Shown: positions 17,266-25,362 of the stretch, piece after piece
How positions within the stretch are numbered: the stretch's first letter is position 1
How the letters are laid out: every line of letters begins with the position of its first letter
Assembly (NCBI RefSeq): GCF_000282055.1
Contig: NZ_AKJZ01000010.1
Location: 62,001 to 126,000, forward strand
DNA: 64,000 nt
From: Flavobacterium sp. CF136
GTDB lineage: Bacteria > Bacteroidota > Bacteroidia > Flavobacteriales > Flavobacteriaceae
Reading direction: 5' to 3'
The notes under the pieces: model-generated
What the model was told of the DNA's origin: nothing
The model's input: the letters and a program-made list of their open reading frames with translations, nothing else
Databases searched by the model: none
Made by a program: the position numbers and the translations under genes

Positions 17266-19401
17266 TTACTCTTTTTTCTCCTCACGTGGAGGTCTTGGAA
17301 GAAGTGCTTTTCTTGATACTTTTTCTTTTCTGGTTTTTGGATCAAGACCAAGATATTTAACTTGAAAAACATCACCCATATTAACTACATCTGTAACATT
17401 TTCAGTACGTTCCCAAGCTAGCTCAGATACGTGAAGCAATACTTCATTTCCTGGTGCAGCCGTATATTCTACTACAGCTCCAAAATCAAGCATTTTAATT
17501 ACTTTAACTTCGTAAGCTTCTCCCATTTGAGGTTTGAAAGTAATAGATTGGATTTTTGCCAATACCGCTTCAATTCCCGCAGGATCTGTACCTAAGATTT
17601 CAATAACACCTTGTTCATCAACTTCATTGATAACAATAGTAGTTCCGGTAGCTTTTTGTAATTCCTGAATTACTTTTCCACCAGGTCCAATTAATGCTCC
17701 AATAAAGTTTCCAGGAATAGTTCTGGTAATAATTTTTGGCGCATGTGCTTTTACGTCAGCTCTTGGTGCAGCAATAGTTTCAGTTAATTTTCCTAAAATA
17801 TGTAAACGTCCTTCACGCGCCTGCCCTAAAGCCTGCTCCATAATATCATAACGTAAACCATCAATTTTAATGTCCATTTGACAAGCAGTAATACCGTCAG
17901 CAGTTCCTGTTACTTTAAAGTCCATATCCCCTAAATGATCTTCATCACCTAAAATATCAGACAATACAGCAAATTTCTCGCCATCAGTAATTAATCCCAT
18001 AGCAATTCCGGAAACCGGTTTTACCATTTGAACCCCAGCATCCATCAAAGCCATTGTTCCGGCACAAACAGTTGCCATAGAAGAAGAACCATTAGATTCT
18101 AAAACTTCAGAAACAATACGGATAGTATAAGGACAATCAACAGGAATCATATTTTTCAAAGCTCTTTGAGCTAAGTTACCGTGACCAACTTCTCTTCTTG
18201 AAGTTCCTCTTAGAGGTTTTGCTTCACCAGTTGAGAAAGGAGGGAAGTTATAGTGTAAGTAGAATTTCTCTTCACCTTGTTCAGATGGAGAATCAATTTG
18301 GTTAGCTTCTCTGGAAGTTCCTAGAGTAACTGTTGCTAAAGCCTGAGTTTCTCCACGAGTAAATAAAGAAGAACCATGAACTCTTGGTAAATAATCAACT
18401 TCACACCAGATTGGTCTGATATCTGTAGTTTTTCTGCCATCTAAACGAACGCCTAATTCTAATACTACGTTACGAACAGCTTCTTTGTTTGTTTTGTAGA
18501 AATATTTAGAAACTAAATCTCCATCAGCAGCTAATTCTTCTTCAGTAAATAAAGCTTTAACTTCTTCTTTAACTTCAGCAAATGCTGCAGTTCTTTCATG
18601 TTTAGCTGAACCGACTTTTGCAATAGCATATATTTTATCGTATGCAGCAGCTTTTACTTTTTTGTAGATTTCTTCGTTTTCTTTCTCACCTTCGTAAGTA
18701 CGAATTTCTTTTTTACCAAAAGCGGCCTGTAAACGTAGTTGTGCCTGAATCTGAACTTTAATAGCTTCGTGAGCAAATTTGATGGCCTCAACCATTTCTG
18801 CTTCTGAAATTTCTTTCATCTCACCTTCAACCATTGCCACAGAATCCATAGAAGCACCAATCATCATATCGATATCAGATTTTGCTAAGTCTTCTCTGCT
18901 TGGGTTGATTACAAATTTCCCGTCAACACGTGCAACACGTACTTCAGAAATTAAGTTATAAAACGGAATGTCTGAAACTGCTAATGCTGCTGATGCAGCT
19001 AAACCAGCTAATGCATCCGGCATAACTTCTTCGTCATGAGACATTAACTGAATCATAACTTGTGTTTCAGCATGATAATCGTCTGGGAAAAGCGGACGTA
19101 AAACACGGTCTACCAATCTCATTGTTAATACTTCGCTATCACTTGGACGAGCTTCTCTTTTGAAAAAACCACCTGGAAAACGACCAGCGGCTGCAAATTT
19201 TTCGCGGTAATCTACTGTTAATGGTAAAAAGTCTACCGCTGGGTTGGCGCTACGTGCTGAAACTGCAGTTGCAAGTATCATCGTGTCGCCCATTCTTACT
19301 ACTACAGAACCATCAGCTTGTTTGGCTAAACGTCCTGTCTCGATTGTGATGCTTCTGCCATCACCTAAATCGATTTTTTCTACAAATAATTGTGGAATCA
19401 T
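17266..19401 (-). CDS. pnp: polyribonucleotide nucleotidyltransferase (PNPase)
   Basis: A 711-residue 3'-to-5' phosphorolytic exoribonuclease, a trimer central to mRNA decay. Two RNase PH-like domains (about 10-230 and 310-545) flank an all-helical linker. Sequences such as [10 protein letters not shown] in the first domain and [41 protein letters not shown] in the second carry phosphate- and metal-binding residues. A KH domain ([11 protein letters not shown], about 560-620) and an S1 domain (about 625-695) complete it. It lies downstream of rpsO, the same order as in many bacteria, but a terminator separates them. An inverted repeat in its leader may be regulatory. Confidence 0.97.
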   Translation of the reverse strand: MIPQLFVEKIDLGDGRSITIETGRLAKQADGSVVVRMGDTMILATAVSARSANPAVDFLPLTVDYREKFAAAGRFPGGFFKREARPSDSEVLTMRLVDRVLRPLFPDDYHAETQVMIQLMSHDEEVMPDALAGLAASAALAVSDIPFYNLISEVRVARVDGKFVINPSREDLAKSDIDMMIGASMDSVAMVEGEMKEISEAEMVEAIKFAHEAIKVQIQAQLRLQAAFGKKEIRTYEGEKENEEIYKKVKAAAYDKIYAIAKVGSAKHERTAAFAEVKEEVKALFTEEELAADGDLVSKYFYKTNKEAVRNVVLELGVRLDGRKTTDIRPIWCEVDYLPRVHGSSLFTRGETQALATVTLGTSREANQIDSPSEQGEEKFYLHYNFPPFSTGEAKPLRGTSRREVGHGNLAQRALKNMIPVDCPYTIRIVSEVLESNGSSSMATVCAGTMALMDAGVQMVKPVSGIAMGLITDGEKFAVLSDILGDEDHLGDMDFKVTGTADGITACQMDIKIDGLRYDIMEQALGQAREGRLHILGKLTETIAAPRADVKAHAPKIITRTIPGNFIGALIGPGGKVIQELQKATGTTIVINEVDEQGVIEILGTDPAGIEAVLAKIQSITFKPQMGEAYEVKVIKMLDFGAVVEYTAAPGNEVLLHVSELAWERTENVTDVVNMGDVFQVKYLGLDPKTRKEKVSRKALLPRPPREEKKE

Positions 19402-19426
19402 AAATTTTTTCCTTATTGGTTATAAA

Positions 19427-19479
19427 TGGGTTTTAGTTGTGTTGTAGTTGTTGTGTGTAGTTGTTGTTTCTAAAACCCA
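19427..19479 (-). promoter_or_regulatory. long-loop inverted repeat in the pnp leader
   Basis: TGGGTTTTAG and CTAAAACCCA form a perfect 10-base inverted repeat (19427-19436 with 19470-19479). The loop of about 33 bases is rich in CA and nearly free of structure in the transcript. It ends about 25 bases before the pnp start. PNPase is autoregulated through a leader hairpin in E. coli; a similar role here is inference only. Confidence 0.45.
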
Positions 19480-19525
19480 ATGAAAAACCAAACTTTTTTT
19501 AGTGTAAAATGCTTGTAATGTAAAA

Positions 19526-19554
19526 ACAAAAAGAGGCACTCTCGCACCTCTTTT
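19526..19554 (-). terminator. intrinsic terminator of rpsO
   Basis: On the minus strand AAAAGAGG and CCTCTTTT pair (8 bases, ten-base loop), followed by TTGTTTTTAC. It starts ten bases after the rpsO stop and separates rpsO from pnp. Confidence 0.85.
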
Positions 19555-19563
19555 TTATATTGA

Positions 19564-19830
19564 TTATTTTCTGATATTCAATACTTTGATAATCTCACGA
19601 TATCTGTTGATCTCTTTCTTTTTCAAGTAATCCAACAAAGCTCTTCTTTTACCTACTAATAGTACCAGTGAACGCTCAGTGTTGTAATCGTGACGATTTT
19701 TTTTCAAGTGCTCAGTTAAGTGTGAAATTCTGTAAGTGAACAATGCAATCTGACCTTCTGCGCTTCCAGTGTTTGTTGCTCCACCGTGTTGAGCGAAAAT
19801 CTCTTCTTTCTTTTCTTTAGTTAAATACAT
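19564..19830 (-). CDS. rpsO: 30S ribosomal protein S15
   Basis: An 88-residue primary 16S-rRNA-binding protein of the small subunit platform. The all-helical family pattern is intact: TGSAEGQIALFTYRISHLTEHLK followed by HDYNTERSLVLLVGKRRALLDYLKKK, with the conserved GSAE/Q and LxxHLKxxxxD features that bind the 16S rRNA three-way junction. The length equals the bacterial norm. It precedes pnp in the conserved rpsO-pnp order. Bacterial rpsO is often autoregulated by its leader; no clear pseudoknot could be assigned by eye here. Confidence 0.97.
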   Translation of the reverse strand: MYLTKEKKEEIFAQHGGATNTGSAEGQIALFTYRISHLTEHLKKNRHDYNTERSLVLLVGKRRALLDYLKKKEINRYREIIKVLNIRK

Positions 19831-19885
19831 TCCAATATTATTTAATGATTTTTATGTATGTCATACAACTTTTGTAAGACGGGTG

Positions 19886-19893
19886 CAAAAATA
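19886..19893 (-). promoter_or_regulatory. candidate -7 element of rpsO
   Basis: The minus strand reads TATTTTTG, matching TAnnTTTG, about 56 bases before the rpsO start, in a very AT-rich region that otherwise holds no gene. Confidence 0.5.
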
Positions 19894-20047
19894 CATCTTT
19901 TTTTCGAAAAAATAAATTTAAAGATTGAAAAATTTAAAGATTAAACAATTTTAGATAAAATTAATCCTTTTTTGTTGATTTTAAGGGTGTTTGATTTTTA
20001 AAAACACCTATTTGTAGTGGTTTTTAAGATTAATTTCAAACGACAAT

Positions 20048-20743
20048 TTATTTTAATTTCTGAACTTTTTTGCCAGTTTGTTTTTCATTTAAAGAAGAAT
20101 AGGACAATTTTACGTTGTTTTCGTCTATGCTTTCTCCCGTAATTAAAATTCCCCGATCATAATTATCTGTAAATGAAATTTTACGTGCAGTATCATTTCC
20201 CTGCCAGATACCTTGTTTTAAACCGTTTTTAAGAAATCCTTTTTGTGTTATAAATTTATCTGTTTCTTCATATTCTCCGTTTCCATCAGTTACGATTTGA
20301 TTTTTATTTTCATCCCAAAAATTAAGAATTAAAGTTTGAGAAGTTTTCGTTTTTTGATTCCAGATATTCTGTTTCTCAGACTTTTTACTTTGGTTTTCAT
20401 ACCAATTAATTTCTTTGCCTGATTTATGATCTTCTGAATAATTTACAACAGATTCCTTTGATCCGTTTTTGTAATAATAAATAAATTCGCCATCCTTTTT
20501 TAAAATATCTTTATCTAAAGTGCAGCCCGTCATTTTCTTTCTTCCGTTTTTGTAAAAATCGGTTACAACGTAGCGTTCGCTTTTTTGAGAATAATTACTA
20601 ATTACTCTGGTATAAACATAATTTTCGGGTGTAGCTTCACGATTTAATGAGTCAAGAAAAATTTTCTTTGAAACAATATTAATTTGCCCAAATAGACTGA
20701 CTGAACTTACAAGAAGAAATATGATGAATATATTTTTTTTCAT
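20048..20743 (-). CDS. secreted YwqK/MORN-repeat-like protein
   Basis: A 231-residue exported protein (signal peptide about 1-19, ending SLFGQ). It contains degenerate MORN_2-type repeats of the form FYKNGRKK..G and YYKNGSKES, then KSGKEINWYENQSKKSE, the pattern of proteins labelled YwqK-family. Despite the family label of toxin-antitoxin antitoxin, nothing here resembles a toxin pair: the neighbour is a GAF protein, only 20 bases upstream, and the gene has its own signal peptide. A role as an envelope scaffold is a guess. The gene probably shares a transcript with the GAF gene. Confidence 0.7.
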   Translation of the reverse strand: MKKNIFIIFLLVSSVSLFGQINIVSKKIFLDSLNREATPENYVYTRVISNYSQKSERYVVTDFYKNGRKKMTGCTLDKDILKKDGEFIYYYKNGSKESVVNYSEDHKSGKEINWYENQSKKSEKQNIWNQKTKTSQTLILNFWDENKNQIVTDGNGEYEETDKFITQKGFLKNGLKQGIWQGNDTARKISFTDNYDRGILITGESIDENNVKLSYSSLNEKQTGKKVQKLK

Positions 20744-20763
20744 TCAGATCTATTTTTTATACA

Positions 20764-21234
20764 TTAAAAATAGGTCTTCTGGAATAACTTAGCAACTTCT
20801 TGATTAACAAACTCCAAAAATCGCTCGTCAGCTTCCGTGAAAGGATCTATAACGTGACTGTCAATATCAATCTGACCAATGTTTTTTCCGTTAACAAATA
20901 AAGGAACTACGATTTCAGATTTTACTGTAAAGCTGCATGCGATGTAATTGTCTTGAGCAGCAACATCCGGAACTACAAAATTTGCATTACTTTCTGCAAC
21001 CTGGCCACAAATGCCTTTTCCAAAAGGAATTACGGTATGGTCTGTTTCAGCACCTACGTATGGACCTAAATGTAAAGTTTTGTTCTCATGATTGGCAAAA
21101 TAAAAACCTACCCAATTATAATATTCTACGTTTTCGTTTAATAATTGGCAAATAGCTAGTAGTTTTTCATCTCTGTTGCTATTTGTATCAGCTACAATAG
21201 TGCTTATTTTTGGTTGTAATTCCTGAAAAGTCAT
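20764..21234 (-). CDS. GAF domain protein, free methionine-(R)-sulfoxide reductase-like
   Basis: A 156-residue single GAF domain. It matches the fRMsr (YebR/MsrC) family: YYNWVGFYF, GPYVG, FGKGICGQVA (Cys76), DNYIACSF (Cys100) and SEIVVPL followed by GQIDIDSH. fRMsr reduces free methionine-R-sulfoxide in the cytosol. In E. coli YebR three cysteines take part (84, 94, 118). Here the equivalents of the second and third are present, but the first position carries His66 instead. The probable catalytic Cys100 remains, so activity through a different resolving cysteine is possible. It is divergent from xrtF, with back-to-back -7 words between them. Confidence 0.88.
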   Translation of the reverse strand: MTFQELQPKISTIVADTNSNRDEKLLAICQLLNENVEYYNWVGFYFANHENKTLHLGPYVGAETDHTVIPFGKGICGQVAESNANFVVPDVAAQDNYIACSFTVKSEIVVPLFVNGKNIGQIDIDSHVIDPFTEADERFLEFVNQEVAKLFQKTYF

Positions 21235-21251
21235 AATATGAAAATTTTATA

Positions 21252-21259
21252 CAAAAGTA
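21252..21259 (-). promoter_or_regulatory. candidate -7 element of the GAF gene
   Basis: The minus strand reads TACTTTTG, matching TAnnTTTG, 18 bases before the GAF start. It is about 25 bases from an oppositely oriented -7 word for xrtF, forming a compact divergent promoter region. Confidence 0.5.
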
Positions 21260-21284
21260 TTTAAAGCTGAACTCAAAAAATACA

Positions 21285-21292
21285 TAAATTTG
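21285..21292 (+). promoter_or_regulatory. candidate -7 element of xrtF
   Basis: TAAATTTG matches TAnnTTTG and ends only 13 bases before the TTG start of xrtF, so the leader would be under ten bases. The start is therefore nearly leaderless if this word is used. Confidence 0.4.
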
Positions 21293-21305
21293 AAAAAAAA
21301 ATCTC

Positions 21306-21842
21306 TTGAAAAAATATTTAGTACAATTTAAGCCATTCCTTATTTTTATAGGTACTTTTTTTGCCGCTTATATCTTGCTTACAGTAGTTTATAAGCTCTA
21401 TTTGAACAGTTTTTCGACGAATGATATTGATGGAATAACAAATGTTGTTGGCCATAATGTTGGTTCCTTGATGCATTTGTTTAATTGTGATATCTTAATT
21501 CAGAAAAGTTTATCGGAGCCATATTTAGAGGTTTGGTATAATAAACATTTCATTTTAAAAATCGTAGAAGGCTGCAATGCTGTAAGTGTCATTATTTTAT
21601 TTATTTCTTTTGTGATTGCTTTTTCAGGAAAATTTAAAACCACATTGCTTTTTATTTTGTCAGGAGTTCTTTTTATTTATGTTTTAAATGTGATTAGAAT
21701 TGCTTTATTGACAGTTTTATTATTTCGTTATCCTGAAAAGGAACATATTTTACACGGAGTTCTTTTTCCTTTAATTATTTATGGACTGGTCTTTATTTTA
21801 TGGGTTATATGGGTAAATAAATTTTCAAAATATGCTAAATAA
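21306..21842 (+). CDS. xrtF: exosortase XrtF
   Basis: A 178-residue multi-pass membrane protein of the exosortase/archaeosortase family, Flavobacteria type F. Membrane helices lie at about 10-30, 88-107, 112-138 and 150-172. The transpeptidase-like triad is visible: Cys90 in VEGCNAVSV, Arg131 in NVIRIALL and His150 in HILHGVLFP. Exosortases cleave C-terminal sorting tails of exported proteins, usually linked to surface polysaccharide; no target family for type F can be seen in this window. The start is TTG (no in-frame ATG lies upstream), giving MKKYLVQF. It overlaps the next gene by 11 bases. Confidence 0.93.
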   Translation: MKKYLVQFKPFLIFIGTFFAAYILLTVVYKLYLNSFSTNDIDGITNVVGHNVGSLMHLFNCDILIQKSLSEPYLEVWYNKHFILKIVEGCNAVSVIILFISFVIAFSGKFKTTLLFILSGVLFIYVLNVIRIALLTVLLFRYPEKEHILHGVLFPLIIYGLVFILWVIWVNKFSKYAK

Positions 21843-22278
21843 AATCAGAGAGCATAAATTCAAAATTATAATTGCAATTTTTATTGTAATCTGCTTTGGA
21901 GCTGTGAGGGCTTTTGAAAAAGAGCTGTTTTATGACCCTTTTTTGATTTATTTTGATTCAGATTTTAAAAGTTTACCTTTTCCTGAGGTTGATTTTTTTA
22001 AACTTTTTGGAGGACTTTTATTTCGATATGCTTTAAATGGTATTTTATCAGTAACCCTTATCTACGCTTTGTTTAAGGATACTGAAATTATCAGGTTCAC
22101 GGTATTTTTGTATCTGTTTTTTTTAGTGATACTTTTCGGGATGTTTTTTTTAATCCTTAAATGTTATCCTGATGGAAGCTGGCTTCTTTTTTATGTCCGA
22201 AGATTTATAATTCAGCCAGTATTTGTCTTGTTATTTATTCCGGCTTTTTATTATCAGCAACAAAATCAAAAAAAATAA
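21832..22278 (+). CDS. exosortase F system-associated membrane protein
   Basis: A 148-residue protein with about four membrane segments (near 12-28, 58-80, 90-108 and 120-142). It overlaps the 3' end of xrtF by 11 bases, and this size, topology and position identify the companion protein found beside XrtF in Flavobacteria. It has no cysteine-histidine pair in the membrane that would suggest its own catalysis. A helper role for the exosortase, such as substrate presentation, is inference. No terminator follows, but a new -7 word appears about 35 bases downstream. Confidence 0.85.
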   Translation: MLNKIREHKFKIIIAIFIVICFGAVRAFEKELFYDPFLIYFDSDFKSLPFPEVDFFKLFGGLLFRYALNGILSVTLIYALFKDTEIIRFTVFLYLFFLVILFGMFFLILKCYPDGSWLLFYVRRFIIQPVFVLLFIPAFYYQQQNQKK

Positions 22279-22312
22279 CGTTTTATTAGATATTTTTTGA
22301 AGCTTTTTTAGA

Positions 22313-22320
22313 TAATTTTG
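22313..22320 (+). promoter_or_regulatory. candidate -7 element of the HYC_CC_PP gene
   Basis: TAATTTTG matches TAnnTTTG and ends four bases before the ATG at 22325. If used, the transcript would start at or next to the start codon, i.e. leaderless. It could also be a chance match. Confidence 0.35.
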
Positions 22321-22324
22321 CAGT

Positions 22325-22723
22325 ATGAATTTAAAAAAATGCACCGGATTATTTTTAGCGTTCCTTTTGTTGGTTTCCAACATTGGATTTGCTTTTGATG
22401 TGCATTATTGTGGAGGAAAAATTGCATCAGTATCTTTAAATACAACAGCCTCAGCTTCTCCTGAAAAAAAATGTTGCGGTGTATCTGAAAAAAAAGCATC
22501 TTGTTGCAAAGACAAAGTAGTTCATTTTGAAAAAAAATCTGATGATGCTACTTTTAAAATATTCTTTTTTCAAATTGCTTTCCTTGCAGGAATTCAGCAA
22601 TTCAAACCAATTACCTCACCTGCAATTTCAAATTTCAAGAGAAATCAAATCATTTCGTATTATTCTGATGCGAATGCGCCTCCTTTATTTAAGTTATATA
22701 ATCAATATATTTTTTATTCCTGA
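22325..22723 (+). CDS. HYC_CC_PP family cysteine-rich secreted protein
   Basis: A 132-residue exported protein (signal peptide about 1-23). The family signature is complete: HYC at 27-29 directly after the mature N-terminus, two Cys-Cys pairs at 50-51 and 60-61 (KKCCG, ASCCKD), and Pro-Pro at 119-120 in ANAPPLFKLYNQ. A hydrophobic segment lies around 78-92. The family is Bacteroidota-specific and its function is not established to my knowledge. The exposed thiols and the neighbouring receptor and HMA protein point to metal binding, probably copper; that is inference. It begins a three-gene rightward set. Confidence 0.85.
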   Translation: MNLKKCTGLFLAFLLLVSNIGFAFDVHYCGGKIASVSLNTTASASPEKKCCGVSEKKASCCKDKVVHFEKKSDDATFKIFFFQIAFLAGIQQFKPITSPAISNFKRNQIISYYSDANAPPLFKLYNQYIFYS

Positions 22724-22829
22724 TTTTTAATGGTTAGAATCAAGTTGTAATTATGGCTTGTATATGCTGCTTGTTTATTCTTAGTAAGAATTTTCAAGAA
22801 CAGTTTCTAATAACATTAAAATCTTTTTT

Positions 22830-24836
22830 ATGCAAAAAAACATAGTGCTTTTTGTCCTGTTTTTGCTTTCTGTTTCTGTGTTTTCACAAGAAAATCTGGA
22901 GGAAGTGAAAATCACAAAAAAGCAAAAAGGAATTAAAAAATCCTATACGCTTACAGCTAACACGACTGTAATTACAAGTAAAGAATTACTAAAAGCGGCT
23001 TGTTGTAATCTGGCTGAAAGTTTTGAGACAAACCCATCCATTGATGTGAATTTTTCAGATGCTTTAACAGGAACAAAACAAATAAAAATGTTAGGGCTGA
23101 CGAGTCCTTATTTAATGATTACCGAAGAGAATATTCCTTCGGTTCGCGGGGCTTCACAGGCTTACGGATTATCATTTACCCCCGGAACCTGGATCGAAAG
23201 TGTTCAGATAACCAAAGGGGCCGGAAGTGTTATTAATGGTTACGAAAGTATTTCAGGCCAAATAAACACAGAACTTTTAAAGCCTTTAAGCGATATTCCA
23301 TTTTTTTTGAACGCCTACGGATCCACTGATTCCCGTTTTGAATTGAATACACATTTCAACAAAAAAATATCTGATAAATGGGCAACGAGCCTGTTTCTTC
23401 ATGGAAATACCCGTGTTGCAAAGAATGATATGAATAATGACGGGTTTTTGGATAATCCATTAGGCAAACAAATCAACATTTTAAACAGGTATCAATATTA
23501 TGATCCGGAAAGTGGCTTGGTGAGTTTTATCAATTTCAGATATATGAATGATAAAAAGCAAACCGGTGAAGTTGATTTTGATAAAGACAGAGACAAAGGC
23601 ACAACTAATTATTGGGGTTCAGAAATCAATACAGAACGGTTTGATGTTTCGACAAAAATCGGGTATGTTTTTAAGGATATGCCATATCAGAGCATTGGTT
23701 TTCAGAATGCTTTTAATAGTCATAACCAGGAATCTTACTTTGGATTAAACCAATATAATATTAAGCAAAACAGTTATTATTCGAATTTAATTTTTAATTC
23801 GATTATCAATAATACGATGCATAAATTTACGACAGGATTAAATTTTACATATGATCAATATCAGGAATTTGTGAATGCAAATGATTATAACAGAATTGAT
23901 AATTCTATTGGAGCATTTTTTGAATACACTTATGACAACACAGACAATTTTAGTCTAATATTAGGAGGAAGAGTTGATAATCATAACCGATTAGGTTTTT
24001 TTGTAACGCCACGCCTGCGCATGCGATATAATCCATGGAAAGATGGGGTACTTCGTTTTTCAGCAGGAAGAGGAAAACGTTCAGCTAATATTTTTGCAGA
24101 AAATCAGCAGCTATTCGCGAGTTCAAGAACTTTTTCGATTTTAGATAATAACGGAAAAATTTATGGTTTAAATCCTGAAATTGCATGGAACTACGGTTTG
24201 AGTTTTTCTCAGAAATTTAAACTTTTTAATAAAAATGCAGAAGCAGGTTTTGATTTCTATCGAACTGATTTTCAAAATCAGGCGATTGTTGATTTGATGC
24301 AAAGTCCTCAGGAAGTTTTGTTCTATAATTTAAAAGGGAATTCATTTGCAAATAGCTTACAGGTTGAGTTTAACTATGAGTTGATCCATAATCTGAATTT
24401 GCGAACAGCTTACAAATATTATGATATTCAGACTGATTATTTAAGAGGTACTTTTCAGCGTCCATTACAGGCCAAGCATCGTTTTTTAGGAAATCTTGAA
24501 TATGAAACCAATTTGAATAATAACCGACAATGGAAATTTGATTATACTTTTAACTGGTCAGGAAAACAACAATTGCCATATACGGCTTCAAATTCTCCAG
24601 AAGATCAATTTTCTGATTTTTCGCCTTCATATGCTGTAATGAATGTTCAGGTTACACGAGTTTTTTCGCCTGTTTTTGAAGTCTATATTGGAGGAGAAAA
24701 TATAGGTAATTATAAACAGCAAAAAGCTATTTTGGGTTCTGAAGACCCATTTGGCCCTAACTTTGATGCTTCAATAGCATACGCTCCAATTTTTGGGCAA
24801 ATGTATTATGCAGGATTACGATTTAAAATAAAATAA
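22830..24836 (+). CDS. TonB-dependent receptor, probable metal or metallophore uptake
   Basis: A 668-residue outer-membrane receptor with a signal peptide (1-20, ending VFSQ). The plug spans about 40-160, including KQIKMLGLTSPYLMITE and GAGSVINGYESISGQIN. The barrel runs from about 165 to the end and closes with the FKIK tail. It has no STN or carboxypeptidase-like domain, so it is a simple siderophore-type receptor. Unusually, the plug carries a Cys58-Cys59 pair (KAACCNLAESFE), echoing the Cys-Cys pairs in the genes on each side. The neighbours (HYC_CC_PP protein and HMA protein) argue for a soft metal such as copper. The substrate is not proven by sequence. Confidence 0.88.
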   Translation: MQKNIVLFVLFLLSVSVFSQENLEEVKITKKQKGIKKSYTLTANTTVITSKELLKAACCNLAESFETNPSIDVNFSDALTGTKQIKMLGLTSPYLMITEENIPSVRGASQAYGLSFTPGTWIESVQITKGAGSVINGYESISGQINTELLKPLSDIPFFLNAYGSTDSRFELNTHFNKKISDKWATSLFLHGNTRVAKNDMNNDGFLDNPLGKQINILNRYQYYDPESGLVSFINFRYMNDKKQTGEVDFDKDRDKGTTNYWGSEINTERFDVSTKIGYVFKDMPYQSIGFQNAFNSHNQESYFGLNQYNIKQNSYYSNLIFNSIINNTMHKFTTGLNFTYDQYQEFVNANDYNRIDNSIGAFFEYTYDNTDNFSLILGGRVDNHNRLGFFVTPRLRMRYNPWKDGVLRFSAGRGKRSANIFAENQQLFASSRTFSILDNNGKIYGLNPEIAWNYGLSFSQKFKLFNKNAEAGFDFYRTDFQNQAIVDLMQSPQEVLFYNLKGNSFANSLQVEFNYELIHNLNLRTAYKYYDIQTDYLRGTFQRPLQAKHRFLGNLEYETNLNNNRQWKFDYTFNWSGKQQLPYTASNSPEDQFSDFSPSYAVMNVQVTRVFSPVFEVYIGGENIGNYKQQKAILGSEDPFGPNFDASIAYAPIFGQMYYAGLRFKIK

Positions 24837-24890
24837 AAAGACAATATCAATTTCAAAAATCAATTACAATAACAATAAATAATTAATAAA

Positions 24891-25232
24891 ATGAAACATT
24901 TAATTTTAATTGCAATGATAACTTTTTTAGGATTTTCCGCTCAGGCTCAAAGTAAAAAAAATAAGAATTTAAAATATACTACAGAAGTAAACGGTAATTG
25001 TGAACAATGTAAAAAGCGAATTGAAAAAGCAGCTTATGGCGTTCCCGGTGTAAAAACAGCCAATTGGGATATTACTTCACATCAATTATCTGTAATTTTA
25101 AACGAAGAAAAATCATCACCGGCTGATTTAAATATGGCTATTGCCAAAGTTGGTCACGATACAAAAGAAGTCAAAGCGACTCAGGCAGATTATGATAATT
25201 TGCATACTTGTTGTAAATACGAAAGAGATTAA
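24891..25232 (+). CDS. secreted heavy-metal-associated (HMA) domain protein
   Basis: A 113-residue periplasmic protein: signal peptide 1-20 (ending AQAQ), then one HMA/ferredoxin-like domain. The metal-binding loop is GNCEQCKKRIEKA (Cys37-x-x-Cys40), as in CopZ and Atx1-type chaperones, and the fold continues VPGVKTANWDI and NMAIAKVGHDTKEV. The tail adds HTCCKY (His105, Cys107-Cys108), a second possible metal site. Location outside the cytoplasm is unusual for classic CopZ. It lies 54 bases after the receptor gene and ends the set with a strong terminator. It would receive metal from the receptor or protect against excess. Confidence 0.88.
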   Translation: MKHLILIAMITFLGFSAQAQSKKNKNLKYTTEVNGNCEQCKKRIEKAAYGVPGVKTANWDITSHQLSVILNEEKSSPADLNMAIAKVGHDTKEVKATQADYDNLHTCCKYERD

Positions 25233-25238
25233 TAATCT

Positions 25239-25269
25239 AAAGCCCAAGTTATCAAACCTGGGCTTTTTT
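25239..25269 (+). terminator. intrinsic terminator after the HMA gene
   Basis: AAAGCCCA and TGGGCTTT (8-base stem, 25239-25246 with 25259-25266) are followed by TTT. It ends the HYC/receptor/HMA transcript. Confidence 0.85.
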
Positions 25270-25362
25270 AATAGTTAATTTATCTTTAAAATACCGTATT
25301 TTATTGTGGTTAAAGTAAATTATTGTTACTTTCACCAACTATAAATGTAACCCAACCATTTT

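Noticed and set aside
19981..20010. Hairpin AGGTGTTT/AAACACCC after the YwqK-like gene as its terminator
   Set aside because: Stem is 8 bases, but no T run follows on the minus strand, so support is too weak.
20048..20743. Toxin-antitoxin role for the YwqK-like protein
   Set aside because: It has a signal peptide and no toxin partner; the antitoxin name is a family label only.
22830..25232. Siderophore receptor instead of a metal-thiol system
   Set aside because: Not excluded, but no siderophore synthesis or ferric reductase gene is present and the neighbours are thiol-rich.
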